Source: Chenopodium formosanum (taxonomy: Eukaryota; Streptophyta; Magnoliopsida; Caryophyllales; Amaranthaceae). From it: a DNA stretch of 64,000 nt. The translations under genes were made by a program, and so were the position numbers. The DNA is taken from NCBI GenBank assembly GCA_024500155.1, contig CM044869.1, positions 31,742,501 to 31,806,500 on the forward strand. The letters run 5' to 3'. The notes beneath the pieces were generated by a model. The model made no database searches, was not told the origin of the DNA, and worked only from the letters and a program-made list of their open reading frames with translations. This document shows, one piece after another, positions 46,429 through 57,366 of this stretch (its first letter is position 1; each line of letters opens with the position of its first letter).

Positions 46429-47282
46429 ATGCAAATCGAGAATGCCTTGTGTGACCTAGGAGCTAGTGTTAGCCTTATGCCATATTCGGTGTACCAAAGA
46501 CTTGAGCTAGGGGAACTTTTACCTACTAACATTACTTTGCAATTGGCCGATAGGTTAATCAAGTTTCCTAAGGGTAAGGTAAAGGATGTCCCTTTGAGGG
46601 TTGGGAAATTTGTTATTCCGGTGGATTTTGTGGTGCTTGAGATGGACGAAGATGCTAACATTCCTATCATTCTAGGGAGACCATTCCTTGCTACATCAGG
46701 TGTTTTGATAGATGTGAAAAGTGCTAAAATTTCACTCAAAGTAGGGGATGAGGTGATAGAATTTAGCTTGAATGATAGTATGAAGTATCCAAGTTCTTCT
46801 TTAGAAAATTGCATGTTGATCGATTCTCTTGATTCTGTTGTGTCTTCCACGCATGAGCATTGCTCACTTCTAACGATGCTCTTGAAAATGTTTTGTTGAA
46901 TAAGGAAAAGATAGGTGCTCCTAGCAAGGAGATGGTTTTGTATGAAGATGTGCTCAATGGAAGCCTTGAGGATGTTGAAGAGCAAATGTGTATGAGCATT
47001 TCTAGCCAAGAAGCATTGCAAGTGGCTACATCAAAGGAAGGTAAAGGTGTGCTAATGGTTGAGCTCAAACCTCTTCCATCACACCTTAGGTATGAATTCT
47101 TGGGACCTAACTCCACCTATCCCTAATTGTTAGCTCTTCTTTGATTGAGCGCCAAGCTCAAGAGTTGTGTGATGTTTTGAGAAAGCACCAAGGTGCTTTG
47201 GGTTATACCATTAATGACCTCAAAGGTATAAGCCCCAGTTTATGTACACATCACATAACCCTTGAGGAGGGTGCTCTACCTT
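46429..47282 (+). pseudogene. Gypsy E protease and pre-RT linker
   Basis: ALCDLGASVSLMPYSVYQRL holds the active Asp near 46453, followed by ANIPIILGRPFLATSGVLID. The frame breaks near 46860 and again after STYP (47126). The linker then reaches LHITLEEGALP-like sequence, where element K is inserted between two Ser/Leu codons. Confidence 0.9.
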
Positions 47283-47539
47283 CACTACTACAAAAAGCGG
47301 GGATGAGGTGATAGAATATCGACGCTTTTATGTGTCCTAACTTATATACGAAGTGTCGGAAAATACTTATTTTGCGCATTATCCCAAATTTGTGTAGTTT
47401 TTAGCGACGCTTTTACATGTCCACATACTCAAATTTAGCGACGCTTTTTGTTGTCTTGTGTTTACTCGTGTCAGCCTATGGTATGGCGGGAAACTCTTGA
47501 AATATGTAAATATGCAAAATATGTAGACATTAAAAAGCG

Positions 47540-48610
47540 TCTAGATTTTTTTAAAGCCTTTTTTTTTTCCTTTTATTAAATTATTACCATCATACATACA
47601 TTATAGTTATTTAAATTTATCATAAATTAAACTAATAACATTAAAATTAAAATAAACAAATATCCTATATAACTAGATTAAAAAAAACAATAATTAATCA
47701 ACAATAATAAGAGTACGTAGTTAATTACCAAATTTATAAAAGAAAACATCAACACAACTAATAAAAAAAAATGTCGCATATTATAGTAGCTTGTCCCTAA
47801 ATAAATACATCACTAATATAAGACTAAAAACCAAAATAGATAGATGATGGCCTTATAGATGATATAGTCGCTTGTTTTGATGCTCAAATGTCCCGGCCTA
47901 TTCTCTTGTTGCACCTACATTGCCTTTTCCTATATTAAAAAAAAAAAAAGTATAAATTAGTACATTACAAAATAAAGGCTCGAGATTCAACATGTTGTAT
48001 TTAAACAACAATGAAAAGACCAATGTATTTAAACCAGAACATACACATGCTGAGAAAACTACAATTTTCAGAGCATATTAAGAAATAGTCCACAATAGAA
48101 ACTAAAAAAAGTCTTTGTATCAACCAAGTATAATGAAGCACCATAATTATACCATGATAAATATCAAAGCATAAGATAAAACAATTTAAATGAGGTTCAA
48201 TAAGTAAAGATAAACATCGACAAAGCTAATAAAAAGGGTAATCGACGCTTATACACACACACAAGCTCTGAATTTTACACACATACACACACAAGCATTT
48301 TGAATTTCAAATCCGATTTTCAGTTCTGAATTTCAGCATTTTGAATTATTGTGTCCGACTTGTAATCACCTCTTATAGTATTCTACATAAAATGTGACAT
48401 AGAGTTGCTACATTATTAAAACATTAACTAGCTAAAATAAAAGTCTAATAAACGAAAGTTTAATAATGCAAGATAAGCTAAGATACAGAGGCTATACGAT
48501 GTAACTTTATTTATTTATTTACTTATTTATTTATTTTTTTGACAAACAATGTTTAAGCAATCAACTACAAGATACAAATTCTGTAGACAAAAATCCAGAA
48601 GCAAATAAAA
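47540..48610. other. K internal AT-rich region
   Basis: Very AT-rich with A and T tracts, a CACA-rich stretch at 48253-48292 and TTTA/CTTA repeats at 48508-48540. No coding signal seen. Confidence 0.6.
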
Positions 48611-48639
48611 GGAGGTGAGAATGAACCAGGAACAATAGC

Positions 48640-48815
48640 TTCATCATCCTGCTCCAAAGCATCTCCCTCATCCTCTGACGATGTCTAGACACCATGTCGA
48701 TGAGATCTCTTGCTACTAGAAGAAGCAACATCATTCAAAGCATGACGTATAGCTTCAGCACGTTCAGCCTCCTCAACACACTCATCAAAGGCACTACGGA
48801 TAGGAGACATAGAAT
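48640..48815 (-). pseudogene. Exon-like segment of an unrecognised gene in K
   Basis: On the minus strand, after the splice-acceptor-like CTTGTTTAG, the frame reads DSMSPIRSAFDECVEEAERA, then EAIRHALNDVASSSSKRSHR, and stops at TAG (about 48685). An acidic stretch (SSEDEGDALEQDDEAIV) follows in the same frame. I do not recognise the family. It could be the 3' exon of a gene fused downstream of the adenosine kinase fragment, giving a chimeric transcript, or a second captured piece. Confidence 0.45.
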
Positions 48816-49030
48816 CTAAACAAGTAAAAAATATACAGAACTGGTTAAAAATCCAGCAACATAAAGAAACAAGACCCGTTTCAGAAAAGAAAAAGAAAAA
48901 AAATCTCCCTGAACCCTTTCGAAGAAACAATATGAAACAGAAACACTTGAGCAAGAAGAAATATTTTATAGTATGCTTGGACAGCTGCATAAAATAACTA
49001 TAATTAGAGTATTAATTTTAGATGACTTAC

Positions 49031-50117
49031 CATCATCTTCAATCATTAGGTATGTGCAACCTGACCTTTGGATGATAACAGTTGCAACATAATTACTAGC
49101 CTAACACAATCCTCAATAGGTTTCCCATGAAGCAACTAAGACAAAAATCCTCCAACAAAAGCATCACCTATACGAGAAAGTGAGTGAGTGAAATTCTATG
49201 ACGATGAATAAGCAGAGGTAACAATAAGCTGATTCTATCCAGCTTACAAGTTATGAGAGCATACCTGCTCCGTTAGTATCAACCAATTTTTCTTTAGGCA
49301 AGACTGGTACAGGGAATGTCGTCACTATGCCATCCTCACCAATAACAACAGGATCAGCACCCTGAGTAATCACAATGATTCTCTTGTGTGTTCATGATGC
49401 CTTGGGCCACTGGGAGATCTTAATGGAGATCTCTTCCACATTGTTATTCTGTAATAAGAGCACTAATCAGATATATGAATTTAAACTGAAGTTGAATATA
49501 TTATTTCATAAAAAAAAGCACACTTACCTCCCAACCGTGAGCTTTTGAGAAGGCTCTTGCTTCTGTTTCATTGCCAAAAACATAATCCATGTATCTGAAG
49601 CACATGAAACAAATTCTATCAATACTCTGCTTATACTTTCCTAGGTAAATTCTACAATCAAACAGGAAGATTAAAACTTACGGCAAAGCCTTCTCCTAAG
49701 GGTCCTTGAAGAATTCATAGATAAATGGAGTAGAGAGGTTCATCATTAAAATCTACACATAAAGCACAAGTGTATAACAGTCCCTTATCAGACTCAAAAG
49801 CCATTCAAAACAAGTAGAAAAATTAATGTGAAGCAAAATTACTTTGTCATTTGCAGCAGCATGTTCAGCCACATGTTGAATGGATTCCGGAGATACAGTT
49901 AGAAAAAATCCAGCAATGTAGTAGAACTTGGCTTTCTCAACTATGAAATTTAATCATACATGCAAGTTAGTTCAACTTTCAAATCATCGAAAACTGAAGA
50001 GGGACTTTGATATTTTAGGAAAAGTAGAAAGCTTATATACCCAATGCCCAGTTTTCAGGTTTCTTCAAATGGTCAACCTTATAGCAGTTGGCAGCAGATA
50101 AATTAGCAACTAATGAC
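49031..50117 (-). pseudogene. Captured adenosine kinase gene segment, six exons
   Basis: Six exons occur in gene order on the minus strand: ~50117-50043 (SLVANLSAANCYKVDHLKKP), 49941-49842 (VEKAKFYYIAGFFLTVSPES), ~49752-49682 (MNLSTPFIYEFFKDP), 49594-49528 (DYVFGNETEARAFSKAHGWE), 49448-49265 (VITQGADPVVIGEDGIV, then EKLVDTNGAG) and 49167-49031 (GDAFVGGFLS, then IIQRSGCTY). DTNGAGDAF, split by an intron, is the PfkB-family ATP/anion-hole motif with the catalytic Asp. The enzyme phosphorylates adenosine to AMP. Donors GTAAGT, GTAAGTG and GTAAGTC and AG acceptors are kept. Stops occur (DP-stop-EK, KAS-stop, LS-stop) and one frameshift. The first third of the gene is missing. Confidence 0.92.
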
Positions 50118-50119
50118 CT

Positions 50120-50676
50120 GATTCACCTGAACATAAAACCATGAAGCCCTTACAATCAAGCACCAGGTCGGCATAACTTGATAAAAAAAATTCGAAGCAC
50201 ATCAAAGCAAGAATTAATGTAGTTCTACAGCATGGAGCCTAACTCATTGACAAAAATCTCATAATCAGCTTCAATGGTCTTTATGTTACATACCAATTTA
50301 TATCAGCTTAATAGCTTATGCTCCTTTGCGTAGATTAATCTTAGCAATGCATTCTGGTTTAAGAAGCCAACTTTTAACATGATGTATTTAAAATCCATTA
50401 ATAACGATACACGGCCAATGCTCCAAGTCAATTATGGGTATGACATGATATCGTAACCATATTTTAATTTGTGTTTACCTATTTCTAGAAATGGAGCAAA
50501 TGGAACAATTCCTAAGTGCACTAAATTAGATAAAGATATCCTTTATCACAGCTTCAACTGATCATAAAAAATAGAAACATAGCAAGTAATTTTTATGTAC
50601 GTGTACTTCACACTATAGTATTCTAGCCCCATCAAAAGTCCTACAACTATACAACTCCAGTCTAGAATTAGCACAA
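50120..50676. other. K non-coding sequence upstream of the captured exons
   Basis: No adenosine kinase N-terminal exon or other gene seen. It is AT-rich, perhaps the remainder of an intron. Confidence 0.45.
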
Positions 50677-50955
50677 ATTATAGAAAACCTTAAAAATGGC
50701 AAAATGAAATCGATGAAACCTATATAAACACAAATTAGAGAAAACTTTAAAAATGGCAAAATTAAAACACGAAATTAAAGAATCATACCAGAAAACAAAT
50801 AAAACAAGTGAAGTTAAGGGTAAAATGAAACAAAATCGATGAAACCTAGATAAACAGAAATTAGAGAAAACCTTAAAAATGGCAAAATCAAAACACAAAA
50901 TTAAAGAATCATACCAGAAAACAAATCAAAACGAGTGAAGTTAAGGGTAAAACTA
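50677..50955. repeat. 126-bp tandem duplication in K
   Basis: CGATGAAACC begins units at 50711 and 50837, ~93% alike by eye, with a partial third copy before 50711. The ORF at 50668-50898 is just this repeat. Confidence 0.85.
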
Positions 50956-51406
50956 TAGAAATTAGAAGACAAACAAAAATGGATTGTCGATCGACATCAA
51001 CAATTAAATAAAAAATCGAGATGTGGAAAAAAATTGCACCTCCTAGAAATGCCTTGAGAAGTATAGATCTTGCGAAGACAGAAATTTTTTTTAATTTTTG
51101 TAAGTAGATCTTTAATTTGGAAGCAAAGAATGGGAAGATGTTGAGTAGTGACTAGAGCGAGAGAGAGAATAAAGGAGATGAGTGGGGTGGTGGTTGAAAA
51201 TAGCAAGATTGAGAAGTGATAACCCTACGCTGCAACGTATTATCACGTGCAAGACAGGTGATTATGTTTCTCGACGCGGAATATAGACGATAAAATCAAA
51301 GGACGCTTAAAAGCGTCGACGAAACACGGAACTCTCAATTTAATTGTGACAGTCTTCCCTAGTGTTAAAGGTAAAGCGTCGAGAATACAAGCATTTTATA
51401 GTAGTG

Positions 51407-52330
51407 CTTCTACTGAGAGACAACGAAAACTACATCCTCAAATGGGAGAGGTAGTGAAGAAGGAGATCACCAAACTTTTGGATGCGGGAATTATATTCCC
51501 CATCTCGAGTTCTAGGTGGGTCTCCCCCGTTCATGTTGTCCCAAAGAAGGGAGGCTTGACCGTCGTCGAGAATGAGAGAGGTGAGCTCATTCTGACCAGG
51601 ACGGTCACGTGATGGAGAATGTGTATAGACTATAAACGTCTAAACACGTCCACCAAGAAAGATCATTTCCCCCTTCCTTTCATTGATCAAATGCTTAAGA
51701 GACTAACGAGGCACAAGTTCTATTGTTTTCTTGATGGTTATTTGGGATTTTTCCAAATCCCTATCCACCTGGATGACCAAGAGAAAATAACCTTCACTTG
51801 TCCATATGGTACGTTTGCCTATAGGAGAATGTCGTTTGGCCTTTGTAATGCTCCCGCAACATTTCAAAGATGCATAATGAGTATATTTGGCGATATGTAA
51901 GAGGATGAGATGGAAGTGTTTATGGATGATTTCTCCGTAGGAGGTGTTTCATTTGAGGCATGCCTTGAAAACCTTGAGAAATGTTTGGTAAGGTGTGAGA
52001 AGGTGAACTTGGTTTTGAATTGGGAGAAGTGTCACTTCATGGTGGAGGAAGGCATAGTCCTTGGCCATAAGATTTCTCACAAGGGGATAGAGGTGGACAA
52101 AGCAAAAATTCAGGTTATTGAGAAGCTTCCACCTCCGGTCAATGTGAAAGGAGTGAGATCTTTCTTAAGACATGCTGGGTTTTATAGAAGATTCATCAAG
52201 GATTTCTCGCTCATTGTAAATCCCCTCAATGATCCTCTTCAAAAGGATGCCGAGTTTGTATTTGATGATAAGTGTTTGGAGGCATTCAATAAATTGAAGA
52301 AGGCTCTAATCTCTACTCCTATTGTTCAAG
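51407..52330 (+). pseudogene. Gypsy E reverse transcriptase
   Basis: Blocks: GEVVKKEITKLLDAGIIFPI, SRWVSPVHVVPKKGG, MCIDYKRLNTSTKKDHFPLP, HKFYCFLDGYLGFFQIPIH, FGLCNAPATFQRC and FMDDFSVGG (51919-51945). Stops at about 51610 (TGA, Trp in relatives) and 51898 break the frame. It is more complete at its N-terminus than the copy in G. Confidence 0.93.
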
Positions 52331-52870
52331 CCCCATGATGGGATTTACCTTTTGAGTTGATGTGCGATGTGAGTGATTCGGCAATTGGAGGTGTCTTGGG
52401 TCAAAGAGTGGAAAAGAAGCTACACGTGATCTATTATTTGTCCAAGACTCTAAATGGTGCTCAAAGAAACTACACCACTACGAAAAAGGAGTTCTTGGCT
52501 ATTGTTCATGCCTTTGAGAAGTTTCGTTGATATTTGTTGGGTTCCAAGACCATTTTCTTCACGGATCATGCGGCTCTCAATTACCTTTTTGCCAAGAAAG
52601 AATCCAAGCCTATGTTGATCCGGTGGGTGCTCGAACTTCAAACTTTTGATATTGAGATTAGGGATAAGACTGGAGCGGAAAATGTTGTGGCAGATCATCT
52701 CTCTTGTCTCGAAGATTCCCAAATTCATGATGATGGTTCTCCAATTAAGGATAGGATGATTGATGACTTCTTATATGCTATTGAGGCAAAGGAGCTCCCA
52801 TGGTTCGTCGACTTAGAGAACTTTCTTGCATGTGGGGAGTTTCCACCTTCCTTTTCTAAGAATCAATGAA
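52331..52870 (+). pseudogene. Gypsy E RNase H
   Basis: FELMCDVSDSAIGGVLGQRV, TTKKEFLAIVHAFEKF and FTDHAALNYLFAKKES are visible, ending NVVADHLSCL. A TGA replaces Arg after PIVQAP and another after HAFEKFR. The final conserved Asp of ADHLS is kept. Confidence 0.9.
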
Positions 52871-54083
52871 AGAAGCTCAAGAGAGAGGCAAGACACTATG
52901 GGTGGGATGATCCCATCTTGTACAAGCGAGGAGTCGATGGCTTACTTAGGTATTGTGTTCCAAATGAAGAGGTGCCTAGTGTTTTGAAGATGGACCACTC
53001 GGATCCGAGTGGTGGCCATATGGGTGTTTCTAAAACCGCCACCAAGATTCTTCAAATTGGTTTATGGTGGCCACATCTCTTCAAGGATTCATGGGGTTTT
53101 GTTAAGACATCAACCGTTGTCAACGAGTTGAGAATATCTCCAAGGGAAATGAGATGCCTCAACAACCTATTCTTGAATTGGAGGTGTTTGATGTGTGGGG
53201 AATTGATTTTATGGGACCATTTCCCTCATCTTTTGGAAATCAATATATTCTTGTGGCGGTGGATTACGTGTCTAAATGGGTTGAGGCCATTGTTTCCCGA
53301 ACTAATGACCATAAGGTGGTAATGAAGTTGTTCAAGAAGGTCATTTTTCCAAGGTTTGGTGTACCAAAGGCGGTGATAAGAGATAATGGTTCTCATTTTA
53401 TTCACAACGCCTTTCAAAGATGTTGCGAAAGCATAGAGTTCATCAACGATTCGGCCTTCCATATCATCCTCAAACAAGCGGCCAAGTTGAGGTTTCCAAT
53501 TGTCAAATCAAGTTAATCCTTGAAAAGACGGTTGCAAGAAATAGGAAGGATTGGTCGAATAAGTTGGATGATGCTCTTTGGGCTTATAGAACGGCTTTTA
53601 AGACGCCTATAGGTACCACTCCATACCGCCCAGTCTATGGAAAATCATGCCATCTCCCGGTAGAACTCGAACACCATGCTTTGTGGGCAATCAAGAAGAT
53701 AAACTTTGATTTGGCAAGTGCGGGGGAGAAAAGGTGGTTAGGTCTTCATGAGCTAGAGGAGCTTCGATTTGATGCTTATGATTGTGCTAGTATTTACAAA
53801 GCTCGTTCCAAGGAAACTCATGATAAGCTTATTGAGAAGAAAGAGTTTTGTGTTGGTGATAAAGTTCTTCTCTAATTCAAAAATGAAGTTGTTTCCCGGA
53901 AAGCTCATGTCAAGATGGAGCGGTCCTTACTTGGTTAAGAATGTCTTTCCTAGTGGTGTTGTAGAGATTTCAATGATGGATTCTTCATCTCTGTTTAAGG
54001 TCAATGGCCATCGACTCAAGAAGTATTTCGATGGTGCTTTTGTTGGCCTTATTCGCATATTGATTCTCCGACAACCACCTTAA
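52871..54083 (+). pseudogene. Gypsy E integrase
   Basis: ILYKRGVDGLL is followed by GGHMGVSKTATKIL and a core with FDVWGIDFMGPFPSSFGNQY, IRDNGSHF and SGQVEVSNCQIKLILEK. The CDRC zinc ligands seen in G are lost (reads TSTVVNELR). Frameshifts lie near 53150, 53420 and 53880. It ends RQPP-stop at 54081-54083, exactly as in G. Confidence 0.92.
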
Positions 54084-55610
54084 TAGGTGGAGAACGTCGA
54101 GCTATGACGTTAAACAAGCGCTTCCCGGGAGGCAACCAGGTTTTCTAACCCTTTTCTTTCGATTTTTCAATTCTCTATATTTCTTTTATCTTTGAGAACT
54201 TTTCATATTCTTCTTTGTTTTCTTGATTTTAGGTGCCATGAGATTGGATCGATGATGATTTTCAACTATTTCGGTGATTAATTCAAGGTTTCTTGAGGTT
54301 TGGTTAAACTTAGGTGAAGGACTTTGATTGGGGATACATGCTCTCGTGTTTGGGTTTTCATGGATTTTTATTTATGATCGAGTGATTTTAGAATTATTTT
54401 TTGTGTGATTTTTAAACACTCGATCACGACGGTTGTTAGTGCCGATGAGAGCGCAAGCACGAGAGTATATTCAAGAGCGGAATTTTTCTCCCCCTAGTCT
54501 TTGTTTGGTGCGCACGCATCATAGGCTGCACGCGCACACCAAGAGGGTCAGAATTTTTGGCCTTGTTTTGGTGCGTCTTAAGCAAGCTCAGCCCCCCAAG
54601 ACGCTACCTGGTGCGCACGCACCACATGGCTGCGCGCACGCACCAGGTAGGTCAGCGTTTGTGGCTTTTGTTGCGTAATTCTGAGCAAGCAAACCCAGCC
54701 CCTGTCGTAGCTGGTGCGCACGCACCAGCCACAGCAACCCCCCCTATTTCTTGCCCTCTTCTCCCAAGTTCACCCCTTTTCACTCCTTTCTCTCTTTTCG
54801 TCTTCCCCTTCATTCCTCTACTCTGTTATTTCTCATCAAACCCTTTCCAAACCTTTGCCAATTCACTCAAATTCACCATTCTTAATATCATTTCTTCACA
54901 AATTACATTAAACCATAATCAAATCTTAACAAAAACAAAACAAAACAAATAAAAAAACCAGAAATTTTCGAATTCAAATTCGAAAATTTTGGGCTATATT
55001 TGAATTTTTGAGGGTTTTTGCTGGTGCTTGGAACTTGTCTTTGAGTGTTCTAATTGTTCTATATTCTTCAATTGTGCAATTTGCAAGTAATTCAAAGCTT
55101 CATTGAGGTATAATTTCTCATTTTCTAGTCATCTTCTTCCTCATTTTTTAAGCTTGAAACCCTTGTTTTTGCTTTCATGGTAAAACTTCATTGTTGGTTC
55201 TTTTAGCTTGTAATTTGTTTTGAGTGATGTTATTGGATGTTAAATTGAAGCTTTTTCATGATGAATTTGTATACCTTGCTTGAATCCTTGAATCAGCATT
55301 GTTGGTCATTTTCTCTCTCATGGGTATTCTATATGATAATTTCATTTCTTTGATAATTCAATGTTTTGGGATTAATTTGCTCATAATGATTCATGATTTG
55401 GTCTCTTGTGTCCAATTTTGTCTTTAATTCATGACTAGTTGCTTCAAGCTTATGTCTCAATATTTATGGCATAGTTCATGTGTGACCATTTCTTATTTCA
55501 TTTTTGAATAAATAATGTTTGTGCATGACTTTAGAGCAATTTCTTTTGAATCTTCTTGAACAATGATAATTATAAATGAATTGCTCATGAATTGCTTTGC
55601 TTCTTGTAGA
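54084..55610 (+). other. Gypsy E spacer between pol and third ORF
   Basis: It begins with the conserved AACAAGCGCTTCCCGGGAGG (about 54113-54132). The CpG-rich block at 54500-54740 has GGTGCGCACGCACCA words in both orientations, matching G's block at 23400-23770. No gene seen. Confidence 0.7.
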
Positions 55611-57366
55611 TGGCCCCTATCCGTCATTAGAAGCGTGTTAGAACAAGTTCAAGCAAAGCTAGGGACGTTGTTCCACCTCCTCCCGAGCTGGTAGAGACAT
55701 ACGGCATTGAATTCTCTAAGGAATTACATTGGGATCGGTTTAAGCAACTATCCAAGCGGAAGCTCAAGTCAACAAGATTCTACGATCAAACAACAACCAA
55801 GCTACTTGGAATTGATGATGAAGTTCGCTACCTAGCCAAGAACCTCAGTCTCTTAGAGTTCTTGGATTTGAGCGCCCCTACCTATGCTAGGGTGACGTAT
55901 GAGTTTCTATCATCCCTTGAAGTGGTCCGAGAGTCAAGTGGTGACTCTTTAAGAACTTTGACCTTTCAACTTTTCAACAATGATCATCGGTTGTCGGAGT
56001 CACAACTTTGTTCCTACTTCCGGTTTCCTTGGGCCGTCGATGAAGACCATCTTGTCTATCCGGCCAATGGTAAAATGACTAGCGACCATGGATATGATGA
56101 ACTCAAGTGGTGGCGGCATATCTCCGATGAAAGGAAATATGAGCCTCAAACTTCCAAGTCCGCATCAATCGTTCATCCGGCTATGAGATACTTTAATCGT
56201 ATTCTCACCTATGCCCTTTGTTCTAAGGACTCTTTGGGAGCTATTTCCCGTGAGGAACTTTGTTGGCTATGGATTGCCGACCAAGAGTCGCATGAGATCG
56301 AGCTTGTAGATTTCACTCAACATTTGATCAACCGATTTCTAGACATCCGAGATGGTGTTTCGCTTTCGAGGAGCATCCAAAATGTAGGCATGATCTCTAT
56401 CCTCGCGCTTTGCCTTAATGACTCGTATAAAGATTTGCTATGCAAACTCCCTCCGATAGTCGACCCTCAGGAGAGGACACCTTCTCATTTCCTCAATGTT
56501 TATGCCCTTGTAATCCAGAAGTTCCTTAATTGTACCAAGAAGCATAATATTTTCATATGGAAGGTGTCCCGAGTGAAGGATTGGTTCTTGATTCCGAGTA
56601 AGGAGGCTACAAACCATAAGACAAAGACAGATTCTTTGACTTGGAGACCTCAAAGATGCAACATCGACCCCTCTCTTCGGACGAAGACTAATCATACAAG
56701 AACCGCCTCTAATGATGCTCTCTGGACGGATTTCCAAGCTTTACCCCCGGTTGAACGGGGAGGTACTCCTATCCCTCCTTCTACTTCTTCTTTTCCATTT
56801 GATTTATCTACTATTCATGCCAAGTTAGATTCCATCACTAATGTCTTGTTTTCCATGCCTTTGGGGCGGCATTCTTCTCTTGGCTATGATTTCCATTCTA
56901 ATCAATTGTATGACTATCATGTGAGAGGGGGGAGATTGAACCTTACTTGAACTACCCATACCTCCCGATCCAACAAGGACCTATCCCTCAATGGGAACCC
57001 TTTAACCCTACCGTGGGTCCTAGACCTTGTTACCCCTATTGGGAGGGTCCTTATATCCCTCCTAGTGCTATCATGGGCACCACCCCGGCCACTTACGACT
57101 ATAAGCGGCCCGGTGGATGCGATTATACATATGATCCCACGAACCCTATGCCTTTCCCGAACCCCGAGACTTTTGGTAGGTAGGGATTATCGGGAGAGCC
57201 GGTTTTGGATGATTGGTCTCATTTCTTTGAGATAGACCGTGCTAGGAGGGAGGGGAGGTTAAAGGGAAAAGCTCCTATAGAGGTGAGTGAGTTAGCTAGC
57301 TCGGTTCATGTCTTTGAGATTGGTGAGGGGAGTTCTCATTCTACCCCTTACCATAGTGCGGAGTGA
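55611..57366 (+). pseudogene. Gypsy E third ORF (Athila ORF-1-like)
   Basis: ATG at 55611 starts the same N-terminus as in G, with a TAG at codon 7. From 55862 the frame is open for 362 codons (LDLSAPTYARVTYEFLSSLE, LCSYFRFPWAVDEDHLVYPA, KWWRHISDERKYEPQ, DWFLIPSKEA). A 1-bp deletion near 56920 shifts the Pro/Tyr-rich C-terminus (IPQWEPFNPTVGPRPCYPYW), which ends at TGA 57364-57366. It resembles the ATHILA ORF-1 family. The role is unknown, and no transmembrane segment or signal peptide is evident. Confidence 0.82.

Larger units (their letters stand above)
47283..51406. mobile_element. Element K: CACTA-type transposon carrying adenosine kinase exons
   Basis: The left end is CACTACTACAAAAAGCG and the right end, reversed, is CACTACTATAAAATGC, a 13-bp inverted repeat with one change. 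The TSD is CTT on both sides (47280-47282, 51407-51409), as expected for CACTA elements. Comparison with G shows that removing K plus one CTT restores the Gypsy sequence exactly. Subterminal repeats GCGACGCTTTT lie at 47325-47540 and 51270-51385. It is 4124 bp long without a visible transposase, so non-autonomous. Confidence 0.95.

Noticed and set aside
54433..54952. ORFs between pol and the third ORF of Gypsy E
   Set aside because: They run through the CpG-rich repeat block, are not preserved in the matching region of G, and have no domain.
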